64,000 nucleotides of DNA from Fistulifera solaris. Lineage: Eukaryota; Bacillariophyta; Bacillariophyceae; Naviculales; Stauroneidaceae. Of the stretch, positions 33,298 through 46,558 are shown piece after piece; positions within the stretch are counted from its first letter, which is position 1, and each line of letters starts with the position of its first letter. Location: contig AP026135.1 of NCBI GenBank assembly GCA_030295235.1, positions 452,001 through 516,000 of the forward strand. Reading direction: 5' to 3'. The position numbers and the translations under genes are program-made. The notes beneath the pieces were generated by a model. The model saw nothing but the letters and a program-made list of their open reading frames with translations. It had not been told where the DNA came from and searched no databases.

Positions 33298-36200
33298 TTA
33301 CGATGATTCTACTACGAAGCCTTCAATGATGCGATCGAGTGTCGGCTCGCGACCCCGGCGGCTTTTCTTAAGATGCTTTTTCAAGATGGCTAGTTTCTCT
33401 CTTGTAGTTTCGAGTTCTTGTACTAGTGCTGATGCCGCCTGGCTGTTCATCGACACGTCGCGTGACGTAGCTGTGAAAGTTGACCAGTGTTGAAATGCCA
33501 AAGCAAGTCTCATCTGTCTGTCTCCATTCATCACCTTGCACGCCAACTGGATTGCCAGTTTCTGTGCATTATCGTCGCGTGAAGAAGAAGTACCTATACC
33601 CATCTCGCCTAACGACGCTACATCTCGTTCTTCCTCATCTTGAAGACGTGCGCTCATTGATTCAAGCTTGCGTTCAAGGATATCACGTTCTGTCTCGTGA
33701 TGATGAACGAGGTCTTCCAGGTCAGCAAAAGCTGCTCCTTCGCGCGAAGGGCGTCATTCGCTGCCTTCAAATCTGAAAGCAAACTGTCTATCTGGCCTTC
33801 GAGGGACGTGACAACTTTTGAAGAATTTCAGGATCGGGGCGGTTGATGTGATTGTTAATATTTTTGCAAGGGCTCATCAGATCTTCTGTGATAACAGCCT
33901 TCATTTTTCTAAAGTCTCAAGGATCGGGGAAGAGGCTTCTTTGCTTTTGTTGTTCTTCCTGCATGGAGTCTTGGCTTCTGAGCGACTTTGACGATGCTTC
34001 TTCCACTCCTGAAGCAATTCGAGCTTCTCGTTGAGATATGATATGGCTTTTGGTATAATCAATGAAAGACTATCCATGCTTTCTCTGACGTTTTCTAGTT
34101 TTGTTTGTCGTGTAGAGGACGTTGCTAGATCTAAAGCAATCAAGTCATCAGATTCCTTCGTTGACGACAATTCACAAACAATGTTCGAATGTCGCAAGAT
34201 GTCCTGGAATACAGAATCTGCTTCTTGAATAACATCTTCTATGAATTGCAACAGCTGTTCTTCAAACGTGTCAGGGGCGCTAGCCAATTCGTTTGTCTGG
34301 TACGCAGCTACGGAGTCAAGCTTTGCTTTTGTTTTCCGGAGTTCCGCTTTTAGTTTGTTAATTTCCGCCTGAGCTTGCACTGACGCCGCAGCCTTCAATT
34401 CATTTTGAACAGCTGATTCTTGTAACATGGCATATTCTGCTTTCATTCTAGAGATCGTGGCTGTTAACAACTTGACTTGAGTTCGAAACTGATCCAGTTC
34501 CATCTGCTTATTTTCGAGCTCTGTGACTGACTTCCTCGCCTGCAATGCAGCTTCTTCTTTTGATTCGCGGGCTTGTATAAGCTCTGTCTTGGAAGAATCC
34601 ATTAACGCCTTCATATTGTCGTGACGACTTTTTAGAGACTTATACATCATTTCCGACTCATGAAGGTCATTGCGGGTTTTTCGGAGATCACCCCGCAAGC
34701 AAGATATTTCATGCGTTAAGGACGCGCGTTCTTCCTCCAATAGGGAACACCTTGACTCAATCTCTTGAACTTCTTGGCTTCTGTAATTTCCACTCGTCTC
34801 AGCCGAAGACTCAAACTTTTTCAACGTATCCTGATACTTCTCCACTTGTTGGGAAAGAGTGGATATGGTTGCATCCGATCCTGCTACTTGTCTTTCCAAT
34901 TGTTCTATTTTCGCTTCGCGTTCTGAGGCTAAGCGTTGGACATCAAATAGGGCAGCTGACACCGTTTTATGTTCTTTCTTCATTTCTTCTATCTCATCGT
35001 AGTAACGTGACAAAGTTGAGTCCTTATTTGATTCGCTTTCGCTGAGCTTTTCAATAAGGCTTCTTTGAGATTGACCTTCCATTTCCAGTTCCGTTACGCG
35101 GCGACGTAACACGTTACATTCGCTTTTTAGAGTTGTCGATCGGTTCTCATAGCGGGAAATTTCTTGATTCATCTCAGTAACCACTGTATCCTGTGCTTTT
35201 TTATACTCTTCGTACTCGAGGCTCTTTGCAGAGAGGGCCCTTTCAGTATGTCTTGTTTTGATCAAGCTAGCATCGATTTCTTGTTTCAAATTTTGAACTT
35301 CTGTCGACAGGCGTAATATTTCGTTCTCTGCGGACGTCTTCTTCTTTTCCGTTTCAGAAACAGATTGCTTCAAAAATTCAATCTCTTCTTTGTACTGCTG
35401 TTCGCGAAGGTTCTGCTTGACCGTGACTGCATTGATTTGCTGACGCAGCCCAGTAATGGATTCAGATAGCGACTCATTGATTCGACGCTGGTTATGTAGC
35501 TCGCCGTGGGTAGCCGCTAGTTCATCTTCGAGACCCTTCGTTTTTTTGCTCAAGTGATTCTTTCAAAAGAAACGAGTTGGACTTCTCCGAATTTAATTTC
35601 GAAAGGTGTTCGTTCAGTTTATCGTTGGCCTCAACTAATTTTTCGATTTCTGAGGAGAGCAACGCTATGTCTTCGACCAGCCGGTTCACTTGTTTTTGAC
35701 GCCTAGCAGAATCGCCCATTGCCTCTGACGCCCGCCGTTCAAGCACTCTCATATCCTCTTGAAAGGATACGCACATCTTTTCAGTTCATCCCTTGATAAA
35801 CCCGAATAGTCATCGTTTAAAGAATCGGTAGAGAGGTTATGTTGCTCCATTCTTTCGATCTCAAGTTCATGACGCAATTGGCACAAATCATCCTCTGCTT
35901 CACGGAGTGATTTCATAAGTTTCACTTTTTCGCCGAGGAGCTGATCTTTCTCCCGTTTAACGACTGAGATATCAACGTTTCGTTTATGGATCTCGCATTG
36001 AAGTATTTTAAGCTGCTCTGTGCAATCGGCGAGTCTTGCTTCGCACTCTGCGACTTCTGCTTTCGCTCTCTGAGCTTCGGCATTTCGACTCTCTTCCAAA
36101 GCAGATTTTTGCATCACGTCACATCGGAGCTTCTCTACAGTGGTCTCAAGTTGTCTCACATCAGACAGAGCACATGCAAGCTGATCTTCTTGGTCTTGTA

Positions 36201-39200
36201 ACTCATGTCGTAGCCTCTCGGTCTCGCTGACGGACGCACGCAGCTTATCAAGCTCGCACTCTTTTTCAGAAAGTAGAGCAATTTGCTTCCTTGAAACTAC
36301 TTCCATATCCGCTTCGTAGCGCTGTTTTTGCTCCAAGAACATTTCGTTCTGCTCTTTCAATTCTTTCTTCAATTTATTCGCCTCCAACTCTGCATCTTTC
36401 AACGATTCGGATAGTACCTTGCAATTCTCCTTTGCGGATTCAATGTTTGTCTCTAGTTTCTGGCGCTCTACATAGTGCGCCGCCCTCCAGCTCTGAAATT
36501 CATTCTCTGTGTGTGCATTCTTCTTTCGTAAGCATTTTAGCTCATCTTCGAGTGAACTGTTCACTTCCTTGATAGTGGATAGCTGCTCTTCTAAACGCGA
36601 CTTTTCCTGAAGCAACCCATAGCACTTCGCTTCGACTGAAGATAGAGCTTCTTGAGATACAGCGATCGTTTGTTCTGACACCTTCGCTTTGGCAAGTGCT
36701 TCCTCTCGCTCTCGCTGTAACTCTAAGCGCAGTCGGGAGCATCGATCTTCTGATTCAGATGCACTTTTGCGAATTGACCTGAGAATGGTCTCCATTGTCG
36801 CTTTTTGAGAACGAAGAGAGGAGCATTCTTCGGTCAGCTCCACGATTTTGGAATTCATTTCTTCTCTGGTAGTAGTATAAGATTCGTTCGTTTTCGAGAA
36901 GTGGGCACTCAAATCAGAGTACTGTGAATATGCTGCTTCCAAGCTTGATTTGCAGCTAGTCAGTTCCTCCCGGGCTCGAAACAATGAGTCTCGGACATCC
37001 TGCAACTCATCGTCCCGCTTCAAAACCTCCATTCGTTTTTCAGAGAGCTGTAACTCTGTAGCCTCTAAAGCTTTGCGAAGCTCTTCGATTTGATCTGCTA
37101 ACTCCTCGTTTAGACGTCGAAGAGACACTATTTCTTGCTGGGAAATTGACTTCGATGACTCAAGAGATGTGCATCTTTGTGCGATCTCTGCGACCTCTCG
37201 TCTAGCTTCCGCAAGATTAGCTTCACAATGTGCCTTCTCTTTTCCAAGCAGTACTTCAAAGCGTTCTTCTTCCTCCTTACGAACCATAGCCTCTCGAGTT
37301 GGCCAGGAGAGTAGTTCCCCTTCGAGATGCCTTACCTTTACCAACGTAGCAGCAAGTTTCTCCTCGCACTCGATCTTCTTCGTCATCATCTCGTTCAACT
37401 TGTTTTCTAAGTCATGAAGCCGCCTTGCAGTTGCAGTTGCTTCTTCGGACTGAGATATGATCATCTCGCTTTGCTTCTTAGTTTTCTCAGACAGTTCATT
37501 CAACTCTTGTTGATACTTTTCTTGATTCACTGAAGCGGTATCACGCAAAATGATCAGTTCCTTATGAAGAGCATTTAGCGAATCCTGCTGCTGCAAATTC
37601 TCTGCTTCTGCTAACTCAAGGTTCTTTCCAAGATCTTTGATCGTCTGTTCATTGCTTTGCATATTCTTCCTTAAACGGCTTGTCTCGTCATTTCGTTCGT
37701 CCAACAGAGACGTTCGAGTCTCGAGCTGATTCTCTAAGGCTTCGATTCTGGATTGGTAAGTAGCTTCGGCTCTCTCCCTGTCCTCTCTTAACGAAGCAAG
37801 TAGATCATGCAGATTGTTCTTCAGCGCCTCTTTGTCCTCACAAGTTCGTCGCTTCTCTGCTTCGTGGGATCCCTGCATACTACGTATTTCCAAAGCCATC
37901 CGGGACCTTTCTTCGTCAAACGCTCTGATCTTACTTGACAGGGAGGTCATTCAAGCGTGCAACTTCTCGCTTGTGTATATTCTCTTGCTCTTCCATCTTT
38001 ATGTTCATTAGAAGTAGCTGGCGTTCGCTTGCCTCTAACCTAGCTTGGTAGATCTCTACATCTCGCTGCAATAAAGAATCCGATGCCTCGAAATCCTTAA
38101 CTTTTGTGTTTTCAAATGAGGAGAGGTGGAGTGTAGATGCCTCGTGATCTCGACGTTCACTTCTTGGTGCTACTCCCTCCAGTAGTTCCATCTGCTGTCT
38201 CATTCGATCATTTTGAGCACGAACATCCTCAAAAGCCAAATCCCACTGTTCGATCTCATTTGTCTGCTGTTTTTGAAGAGTGTTCCGGTACGCTACTAGA
38301 GAAGCCTCGGCCATTTGCTTCTCTCGGCGCGATATCATCAATTCCTCTTCCATTCGCTGTCGCTCCGCGATAATAAGATTACTTTGCTGATCCATCAATT
38401 CCTTTTGTTGGAGCAAAGTAATCCGTGCTTGACTTAATTCCTGTAGCAAGTCATACTTTTGCTCGAATCCCGACCGGAACTCGTTACTGCCGTCCGATCG
38501 CGACGATTCGAAAGTGCTGCCATGAATCGATCCGACACCTCGTATTGGCACGACGCCTGCGACCGTATCCAGAATCTTTTGCAGGGCAGCTCGTTTATTT
38601 TTGCCAAATACGACTCGACTTTGCTGTGGAAGTGCCTTGACATTAGCAGGCGAAAGAAGATTATCCGCTCCGTTGCTTTCGAAAGCGGTTTTGCGAGGTT
38701 CACTTTCGACGGCTCTCAGCGACATCATCGATGGATTTGGAGTGACCTGAATAGTGCGACCGATTCTACCCGTCGTTTTAGGAGGGGAATTCATGATCGA
38801 CTTATTACACGGACGTCGGAATGTCATTTCTCGTGTAGTAGTCTGTTCTTGTAGTAGCTCAAGAGTCTGTTCATAGGATGATACCGGTTGTCCATTCACT
38901 GCAATGACCTCATCTCCGGGCTGAATTACTCCCGACTTTCTTGCCGCTCCTGGATTCTGAAAACCACCGTCAACAAATTTTTGCACGCGAATGGCAGAGT
39001 GACTGTCTTCGTCCAACTCTAAACCAATGGGCCCCGGAGAGAAGACGACGGAGTACGAAACATAATCAGGAGAATGATTGTGATCTCGTCTGGGTGCTTT
39101 CCGATGCGAGAGTTTCGCTTTCACTTTCTTTTTCGGAGTGACAGAGTTATGCGAGATCAACGTTCCGAAACGACGGCCGTCTTGACGTCGAGGAGGCTGA

Positions 39201-39293
39201 TTAGGCAAAAGAGACAAATATATTAGTTGACGTTCTCTCGCCGTATTGATACAGATTCGCGCCAAATGATACTTACAGTCTTAGAGCCAAGCA
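33298..39293 (-). CDS. Giant PDZ and coiled-coil protein
   Basis: About 1,950 residues. Exon 1 (39293-39276, MLGSKT) joins PPRRQDGRRFGT after a 79-bp GT-AG intron (39275-39197). A PDZ domain lies at residues about 45-130 (SVVFSPGPIGLELDED ... GVIQPGDEVIAVNGQPVSSYEQTLELL). From about 240 to the end almost everything is heptad coiled coil rich in Glu, Lys, Leu, Ser and Arg. The C-terminus has a short basic KKHLKKSRRGREPT segment. Frame breaks occur near 37,945, 35,765, 35,545 (A7), 33,905 (A5) and twice in 33,720-33,810; the heptad pattern continues across each. Probably a structural tether (centrosome, Golgi or vesicle); no specific family recognised. Confidence 0.8.
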
Positions 39294-39823
39294 TCACTTT
39301 CGCTTTGAAAAAGAGTTCGCAGCTATAACTGAACGATAAATAACTAAGTATTCAATAAAGTAAAGGGAATGGTTTTGCCACCATGAGGGGCAAAGTGCAG
39401 AGCAATCAAAAGATCAAAAGAAAAAACGACGAGGGAAGACAGTGTCGTTTCGTGAGACCCATAAAACGAGCCCTAGGGTAAAATCTTCAGATTTGAATAT
39501 GAGTATTTCGCCGGCATAGGCATGCCTTCCTAAGTACTTCGTGACACCGCGTGCCCTTATGCTAAATGAACTGTGAATTTTGAAAATTCGTAATTCCACT
39601 TTTAGGCTGCTGAATACCGGACGACAGTCAGTTAGGAAACCGGATTATCTTCGCAAATTCCCTAACCCTAATAAAAATACTCCGGCGTTAAAACTATTCC
39701 GCTCTCTCTCGAGATTTCCGACTTGCTAAGGTTACCCACTAAAAAAACCTTGAATTTCACAAAAGGTGTAACACTTTCATCAACCAATACTAGTTACTCG
39801 ACTATTTTCTGTAAACACCGCAT
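39294..39823. other. Gap between two large minus-strand genes
   Basis: 530 bp. Upstream region of the coiled-coil gene and 3' region of the ether-lipid gene. Nothing recognisable beyond AT-rich sequence. Confidence 0.4.
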
Positions 39824-42800
39824 TTAACGCGCAGAAAATCCACAATTTTGAGCCCCGAATATGTTGTCTGGGTCGAGAGCCCGTTTGAGGTTTTGCTTTG
39901 CATCGATCCACTGTGGCGAGTCAATGTCACCGAGAAAAGCGGAACGCGTCTTGCCGATCCCATGATGGTGACTGAGCGAGCCACCAAGTCGCAGAATCTC
40001 TTCCCGGGCAGCATGCTCGATATCCAAGAATACGCGACTCGGGTTTGTAACGTTTGCACTGCTCATCGAGAAGTAAAAATACAAACAAGCACCCTCGTGG
40101 TACAACTGTGTCACACGACATCCAATAAAAGGAGATCCAGGTAGACATCGTTGTGCATGCTCCCTTCGTATGCGATCTTTTACAGAATCGACCACAGTTT
40201 TGATTTTCGACCACGGCACAAAGCTCTCAAATGAGTCTCCCAGAAAATTGTACGTGAGAGCAAAATCGCGAAGATAAGCGATGAGAAAGGTAAAATTGTA
40301 GCCTTGTTCTCCCACAGCTGCGCCCAAATTAAAACCACCATGGCGACTTATCAGTTTCTTTAACATTTGCTTTTGTGAATCGACTTCTTCGCGTGATCCT
40401 TCATAAAGGATGGTTGTACATACAGTCGACATGGAGTCAAAGTCTTGTCTCCATTTCAAGTAAAGTTCACCTGCACTTTGCCGTAAAGATTGTAGCACGG
40501 AATCCGGATTGGCTCGTAAAGCCCGTCCTAATCGAAAGTGATCGTTGTCCAAAAGACGAATACTGGCCGGGCAACGAGACCCCAATCTTTGTACGTCGCG
40601 AACAAAAGAAAGTCCGTGATCAAAAGAAGGTAGCAAGACACTGTCGTAATCTTGCACCTTTGATAGCGGCCAAATCCGTATTACGGCACTAGTAATGATT
40701 CCAAGACACCCCTCTGAACCGAGGACGACGCCAAGAAGTTCCAAGCCAGTAGCTTCACGTCCCCATACCGGAAAATCACCCCCTCGGCTACTATGGGCCA
40801 TGATTCCTTCCGGACCCGCAACACGAACCGAAATAACAATGTCTTCAATATTCCCATACTTGGTTCTCTTCATGCCACTAGCTTTCGTGGCGATCCAGCC
40901 TCCAAGCGTGCTAAACTCGTAGCTGTCTGGTTGATGACCTATTGTATATCCAAACCGCTTCATCTCTTGGACAAGTTCTCTACCAGTAATTCCACACTCG
41001 ACATGTGCGACTTCATTTTCCTCGTCAACAGCCAAAATTTTTCGCATTTCGGTCATGTCCACAGATATTATTGGTCTAGGGTCGACGTCGATACTTGGGC
41101 ACTTTGTTGCTTGAGACACATTTGTACCCCCCACCAAAAGGAATCAAACACCAATTTTGGGATTGTGCCATGCGAATAAGTTCTACCACTTGACCTTCGG
41201 AGGAAGGCCACACAACAGCATCAGGGACTCGGCCAACAGAGCCATTGCGTACGTCCCAAATGTCTGCCAATGAGTGACCAGTTCCATGTCGAATAAGCTC
41301 GTTGTCTTCGTACGAAACTTTCCAGGAGATTTTCTCCAAGAATACTTTGTTTTCTGAAGAAAGGGTAGACAAAGGAGATCTACTGGCTGCCGCAACATAT
41401 TGGAATGCTTCATTATAAAGATCAATTGATAACCCCGTTTCTCTCTGGAGAAAAGGAACAAGGTCACTGAGCTGTTTGCCTGCAGAGGAATATTTATTCC
41501 CATCCATCGTAACGTAAGCGCCGCCGCTTTCATGTGGCTTGATGACGAAAAATGAATCGCTAAATCCCCAAAAGCCCAGTCGCTCTCCCGAGGAAAGACT
41601 TGCGTTATTTATCTTCGGGAATTCCGTGAGCAACGGAGAAGCGTTGTCATCTTTCTGAAACTTATCGCGTAACTCGTGTGATATTGCAGCTTTCACCAAT
41701 ACTATTGGACACCTCTTCTTTGTTAATATAAATTGAAGAACATGGCAGGCTTCGGGGTTTGGAAAGCCGTTAGCTTTGAGCTGCGCTAGAGCATCTTTCA
41801 CACACTCCGTTGCCTCGTCAAATTGATGCAGCAAAGCCAGTGTCACAGCGGAAACAGAAGCTTTATCGAATATTGTTTTGTCCACAGTGTTCTCAACGTG
41901 AAAAAAGAGCCACTGGGCCCATAGTGGTCTTGATTCAATAAACAATGGTGCAAGGTACGCACTAGCCTGAAGTGCTACGGTCCAAAGTTCGTCCTGATCA
42001 GAAGGAATCGAAGAAATATAACCTTCCTCCCGTAACCACAGCCTACAACCCAGCTCGGAGAGAGCTTCCTTGACAACTGACGGTGTAAGGCCGAGAAGAT
42101 GAGCAAGGGCTGATATATGGTATGAAGATACCATCACCTGAGATGCCTGTCGTCGTTGAATTTCGATCACTAAATCATCAATATTATTATTCTCTGCGCT
42201 GGGAAGTGTGACTGCGTCGCAAGCAGAGAGCCACGCCTGCCGAGTCGAATTTCTCCGCTAAAGGCCGCCTGTGTAACCGGTGCATAGGGCGTGGGGCGTT
42301 AGCGACGACGATGACACATTGGCACATGCAACGAGACTTACAAATGCCCACGAGAGCAAACCCTTGGTACTTATGTCATCAGCCGACGAATTCCGGATAT
42401 CCTCGACTAATGATGGTTGCTCCGGTATCTTTTCATAGGACATTGTTATCGGGATAATGCAGTATTTGTGACTGTTTGTCGATAGGCAGCGGAGTACACC
42501 AGTTTTTGGACGCACAAACCGCCTGTCTCGGCTTCTAGTGCCCTCAAGAAAGACTTCAATAACTGCACTTGCTGGTAGCTCATTTAAACTTGCTTCGAGT
42601 GAAGGGTCAATGCGACCACGATTTCGTTTGACGAAGACCGCACCCAGAAGTTTTGCCATGATCCCAAACACGGGAAGCCGCTCAAAACTATCTGCTGAAA
42701 TGATAAAAGGTAAATCAATACCTAATTCTGGGAGTGCAAAGCACACATAACTCAGTAACAAGAAGTCGAAAAATGATCGGTGTGTCGAAGCAAGGATTAT

Positions 42801-45800
42801 CCTTGTGTTCTTATTCATTTTCAGGTCACGGAGAACGTCGCAAAAACTCCCCAAATCAACAATCACGCTACTGAATATAGAACATAGAAGTCTGTTCAAC
42901 AAAGCTCCCACAACCCTGACAGCAATCGGTCCCTTTGGCTGCATGAAAGCCCACAACCAAGCTTGAATCCAAGAGCACTGCTCATTCCCTGCGACTTGGA
43001 TGTCTGCAACCTTCGGCATCACACTGTTTACCCGTTCCCGCTGTAAGAAGCGCGATGCACTTGATAGGCAGATCATCATATAACGTTCACCATCGAAATC
43101 CGGAGGAGCAATCAAGTCGGAAGAAAAATAGAACGATGAATTCATGAAAGGAAAGAAAAGAACGGGTAGATCGAGAAAACGACTAAATCTTCTGCCTTGG
43201 TCCATGCAGTAGCCACAAGAAGTATAGAAAGCAAGCAGTGCGCTGAAAGGGTTTTCCACAAAAAGTTGGTGCAGTTGTTTAAAGCGTGACACCGTTAAGT
43301 TTCTCGGTAGAACACGCGTCGCAACCCAAAGGCCTAAATACGCAGTTAAGCGACTGAAGTATCCAAGGATCACACCAGTCTGAGTAATTGCGACAGCAAA
43401 TTGAAGCCAGGTAAACTGAGACTTAGTATTGGACGACACATCCCAAGCGGCAACATGTATCGTGTATCTAGGCTTCGATCTTTCAGCATAGATTGAAACC
43501 TTCTCAAAGTCTTCATCCGACGACGAGGATCGATCTTCTTCTGATTCGGAGGATGACAGTCGGTGGCGAATAGTTTTGTTAGCAATAAATCGAGCAAGAA
43601 CATCGACCGGGATGCAGGGCACTGCATGGTCACCGAAGGACCAAATATTCCACTGATACGAGAAATAGAGACACGGGGCGGCAGTTATTGTTGAGGGCCT
43701 GGATCCAGCCCATCCTTTCAAAGATTCACAGACTGCAGGACCGACAATGCTCGGACGTATAATTATCGTGTTTAAAGAGATATTCTGGAGGAGATGCTCA
43801 ACTACGCACTTGCTAAGTTGGTAGGCGTTGGAGAAACCCAAATCATTCATAGCTTTTGTCGCATAGTATTGGGTTCCACACATCGACTTGTAAACGTCGA
43901 CAGGGTCGTAAGGTTTCATGTCAAACAGATTGTTGCCCAATGGACTATCTATCGATCCTTTTGATCACCATGAACGAAAGCAGTGCTGATATGAACAAAA
44001 TTGACTTCTTGGTATGGCAGTTCAGCTGCTAGGCGTTGGACGTTCAACGCCGAAGAAATATTGGATTCAGCCGCCTCCTGCAATGACTGAGTAAAGCTGA
44101 CAGTTGCAGCACAATTGTAAACATGCGTAATGAACGGTTCTTCTTTTAGCTGTTCAAGGCTTTCCGCGGCCAGACCAGCGTTTGCCTGGCTTATGTCACC
44201 CGGCATGACAACAATGGCTGAGAAAAGGTCATCTTTGGGCACGCACGAAAAGATTGGATTTTCGAGCAAGCGATGTATCCTCTCGTCGGAGGAAAGGCCC
44301 CCTTCGGCCGAACTATGACATAGATTCGTTTAATAGAGTATTGTCGTCGGCGGCAGAGCAATTCACGGAGAATCGTCGAACCAACGAAACCGGTAACACC
44401 TGTTAATAAAACGGAACGTTCCGTGTCGCCGGTATCGAAATCAGAATGAGTTTCATCGACGACGTCGACGAAGTTTAGATCATCCAAATTTTTAGTCACT
44501 GTTGAAGGATGCTTGGACCCCAAATCGAACAAATATGAATATTTTGCGAAAGCGTTGGAACTTTCGAGGTAAAAGGAGGCCATTTTCAAACGTAAAAACT
44601 GCGTCGCGAGGATCGCAGTAGCAATGACACACACCATGACAGAGAATAGTATGGTGCAAACTTTTACCAGGAAAGTGCTGAAGCCATAGAATATGGAGAA
44701 AATGAATGAAAAGGCAACCCATGAGCGAAATGAAAAAGCAACGTTTTTGGCTTTCATAGTCTTCATTCCTACCCCGGCCCCGAAATTGCTTATGGATTGT
44801 GGTAGATTGTTGATCCAGTGTGATGATATTCGATGTGCCCCATTGGACACGGGCAAATACATAATTCGTTTCATAACACTGTAAGCGCGCGGGCATTTCT
44901 CGGACTCCCCCTATGCAACGGAGCTGCGATGCACCTTGCGTGGCATCAATTCCATGGTTCGTCAAATATACACAAAGATCCTGCACATTGTTAGCAAGTA
45001 CAGGGAAAAGCCAACATGCGTGAAAGTAGGAAGGATCCAGAAAGCGTGGGACTCTCACATCTGCTTGATGCCGGAGAACGTCGGCCAAACGTCCACAATG
45101 CCGTCGACGCGCCGAAATGAGTTCAGCTGTGCCTTTTCCCTGCTTCATACGGCGAATCAATAAAGCAAGCAAGCTAGAACACGGCATAAATCTGATCTGG
45201 GCCATGTAGTCACCTCTCACTTCAGTCGAGCTTTTGAAGCCACGAGTAAGGGCTGTAGCGAAAGTATCGAAGTCCAAGCGAACGCTTCGAAAGAATGAAA
45301 CCAACAGTCCATAAATGACGGGATGGTCCGTAACTAGTCGAATAAGTAATGCTTTGCAGACTTTGGAGAAGAAAACTGCATAGGACTGGCGATCGGGGTA
45401 GCAAGCTGAAAACAGACGCTTCATAGATTCATGCGTTTCTTTGTCGCGCACGATAGCCACGCCACCGCCCAACGCTGTCGCCGTTTTAATGAAACCGAAA
45501 GAGAAAAGAACAATATCCGAATATGGACTCCCGAGGTAAGTGCCGGTATCGTTTTCAGTCTCTGGAAGCCCACCAAAGCACTCCGCACAGTCTTCAATTA
45601 ATTCCACACCGCGACTTCTACAAACCGTGTGTATCCTTTGCATATCTTCCGAGCTCGCCGTTAGCATTCCAAAGACATGAACGACAATAATGGCGACCGT
45701 TTTGTCTGTTATCGCGTGTTCCACTGCATTCATATCCACCAATATGAAAGGCCTGTCTCCGTTGTGTTCTGGGATATCAACAGGGACGACTTCTAATCGA

Positions 45801-46558
45801 TGATGTCGTAAGACCTCTTCGATTCCGGGAACTGTAATAGGCGGACAAATGATAATTTGCGATCCCGAAGGAAATCGTTTTGTGCGTAAGTACAGATCGA
45901 GAAGAGTCCTAGCAGAAAATCCAGGTATTACTCCAACATTCTTCCCCACACTTTGCTGCCATAAATCAATGATTTCTTGTTCGTAGTAACTAGTATTCGG
46001 GCCGAGATTGAGAGACGAAAACAGACAGTGCGTGGCTGCAAACAAAAGATCGCTGTAAGCAATATCCAAATGTCCTCTCGGAATGATGCCGACATGGCTT
46101 TGCGAGGTTTCGGTAACAGTCTTATTTTGCACAGAGCGCCTGTCCGAGCTTGCCGACGTTGCGATACTCCGGTCATCCATAACTCGAGGAGAAGTGGACC
46201 TATCTCCGCTTCGCAGATGATCAACAAGTCGTTGCGCTTCTTGACCCACACTGTTGTGTGTCTGTTGCGCCACTAAATCTATATAGTTTTGCATGGCCTC
46301 TATTTTTGAGAGGTTCGAGCATTCCATCCAAGCCTTGTGCTTTGCATGTGCCTTCACGCGGTACACAGGCGGTGGTTCCGCTTCACAGGCACCATTTCTG
46401 ACGCGCTTGAAAAGTCCGTAAAGTTTCAACTTGGTGTCAGTCGAAATATTATTATCGTCGTTAGGGGTTTCGTTCGACTCCGAGACCAGGCGAGAAACGG
46501 TTTCAAAAGTTGACGCCAACTTATCGCTTTCCACTACGTTTTCACCGGGGACAGACAT
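39824..46558 (-). CDS. Multidomain ether-lipid synthase: ACBP, aminotransferase, FAR, DHAPAT, AGPS
   Basis: About 2,245 residues, no intron seen. Order: acyl-CoA-binding domain (residues 41-100, KLYGLFKRVRNG ... KHKAWMECSNLSKIEAMQNYI); DegT/DnrJ-like PLP aminotransferase (about 165-580; Asp323 in ELIEDCAECFGG, Lys358 in FSFGFIKTATALGGG); two or more membrane helices (44,590-44,760); fatty acyl-CoA reductase with LLTGVTGFVGSTIL and YQLSKCVVEHLL (YxxxK); dihydroxyacetone-phosphate acyltransferase with STHRSFFDFLL and FLEGTRSRDRR; a helical linker; alkyl-DHAP synthase with RVPDAVVWPSSEGQVV, PFGGGTNVS, GSEGCLGIITSA and SHHHGIGKTRS. FAR and DHAPAT share one unbroken frame (42,258-43,940). Six frame breaks, four at G5, G5, C4 and G6 runs, with family sequence resuming after each. 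No PTS1: it ends CGFSAR. Confidence 0.82.

Noticed and set aside
44492-44880. Tail of the aminotransferase frame ending ...ASFNSD
   Set aside because: After the G5 run the family-like sequence moves to the other frame, so this tail is out of frame and not part of the protein.
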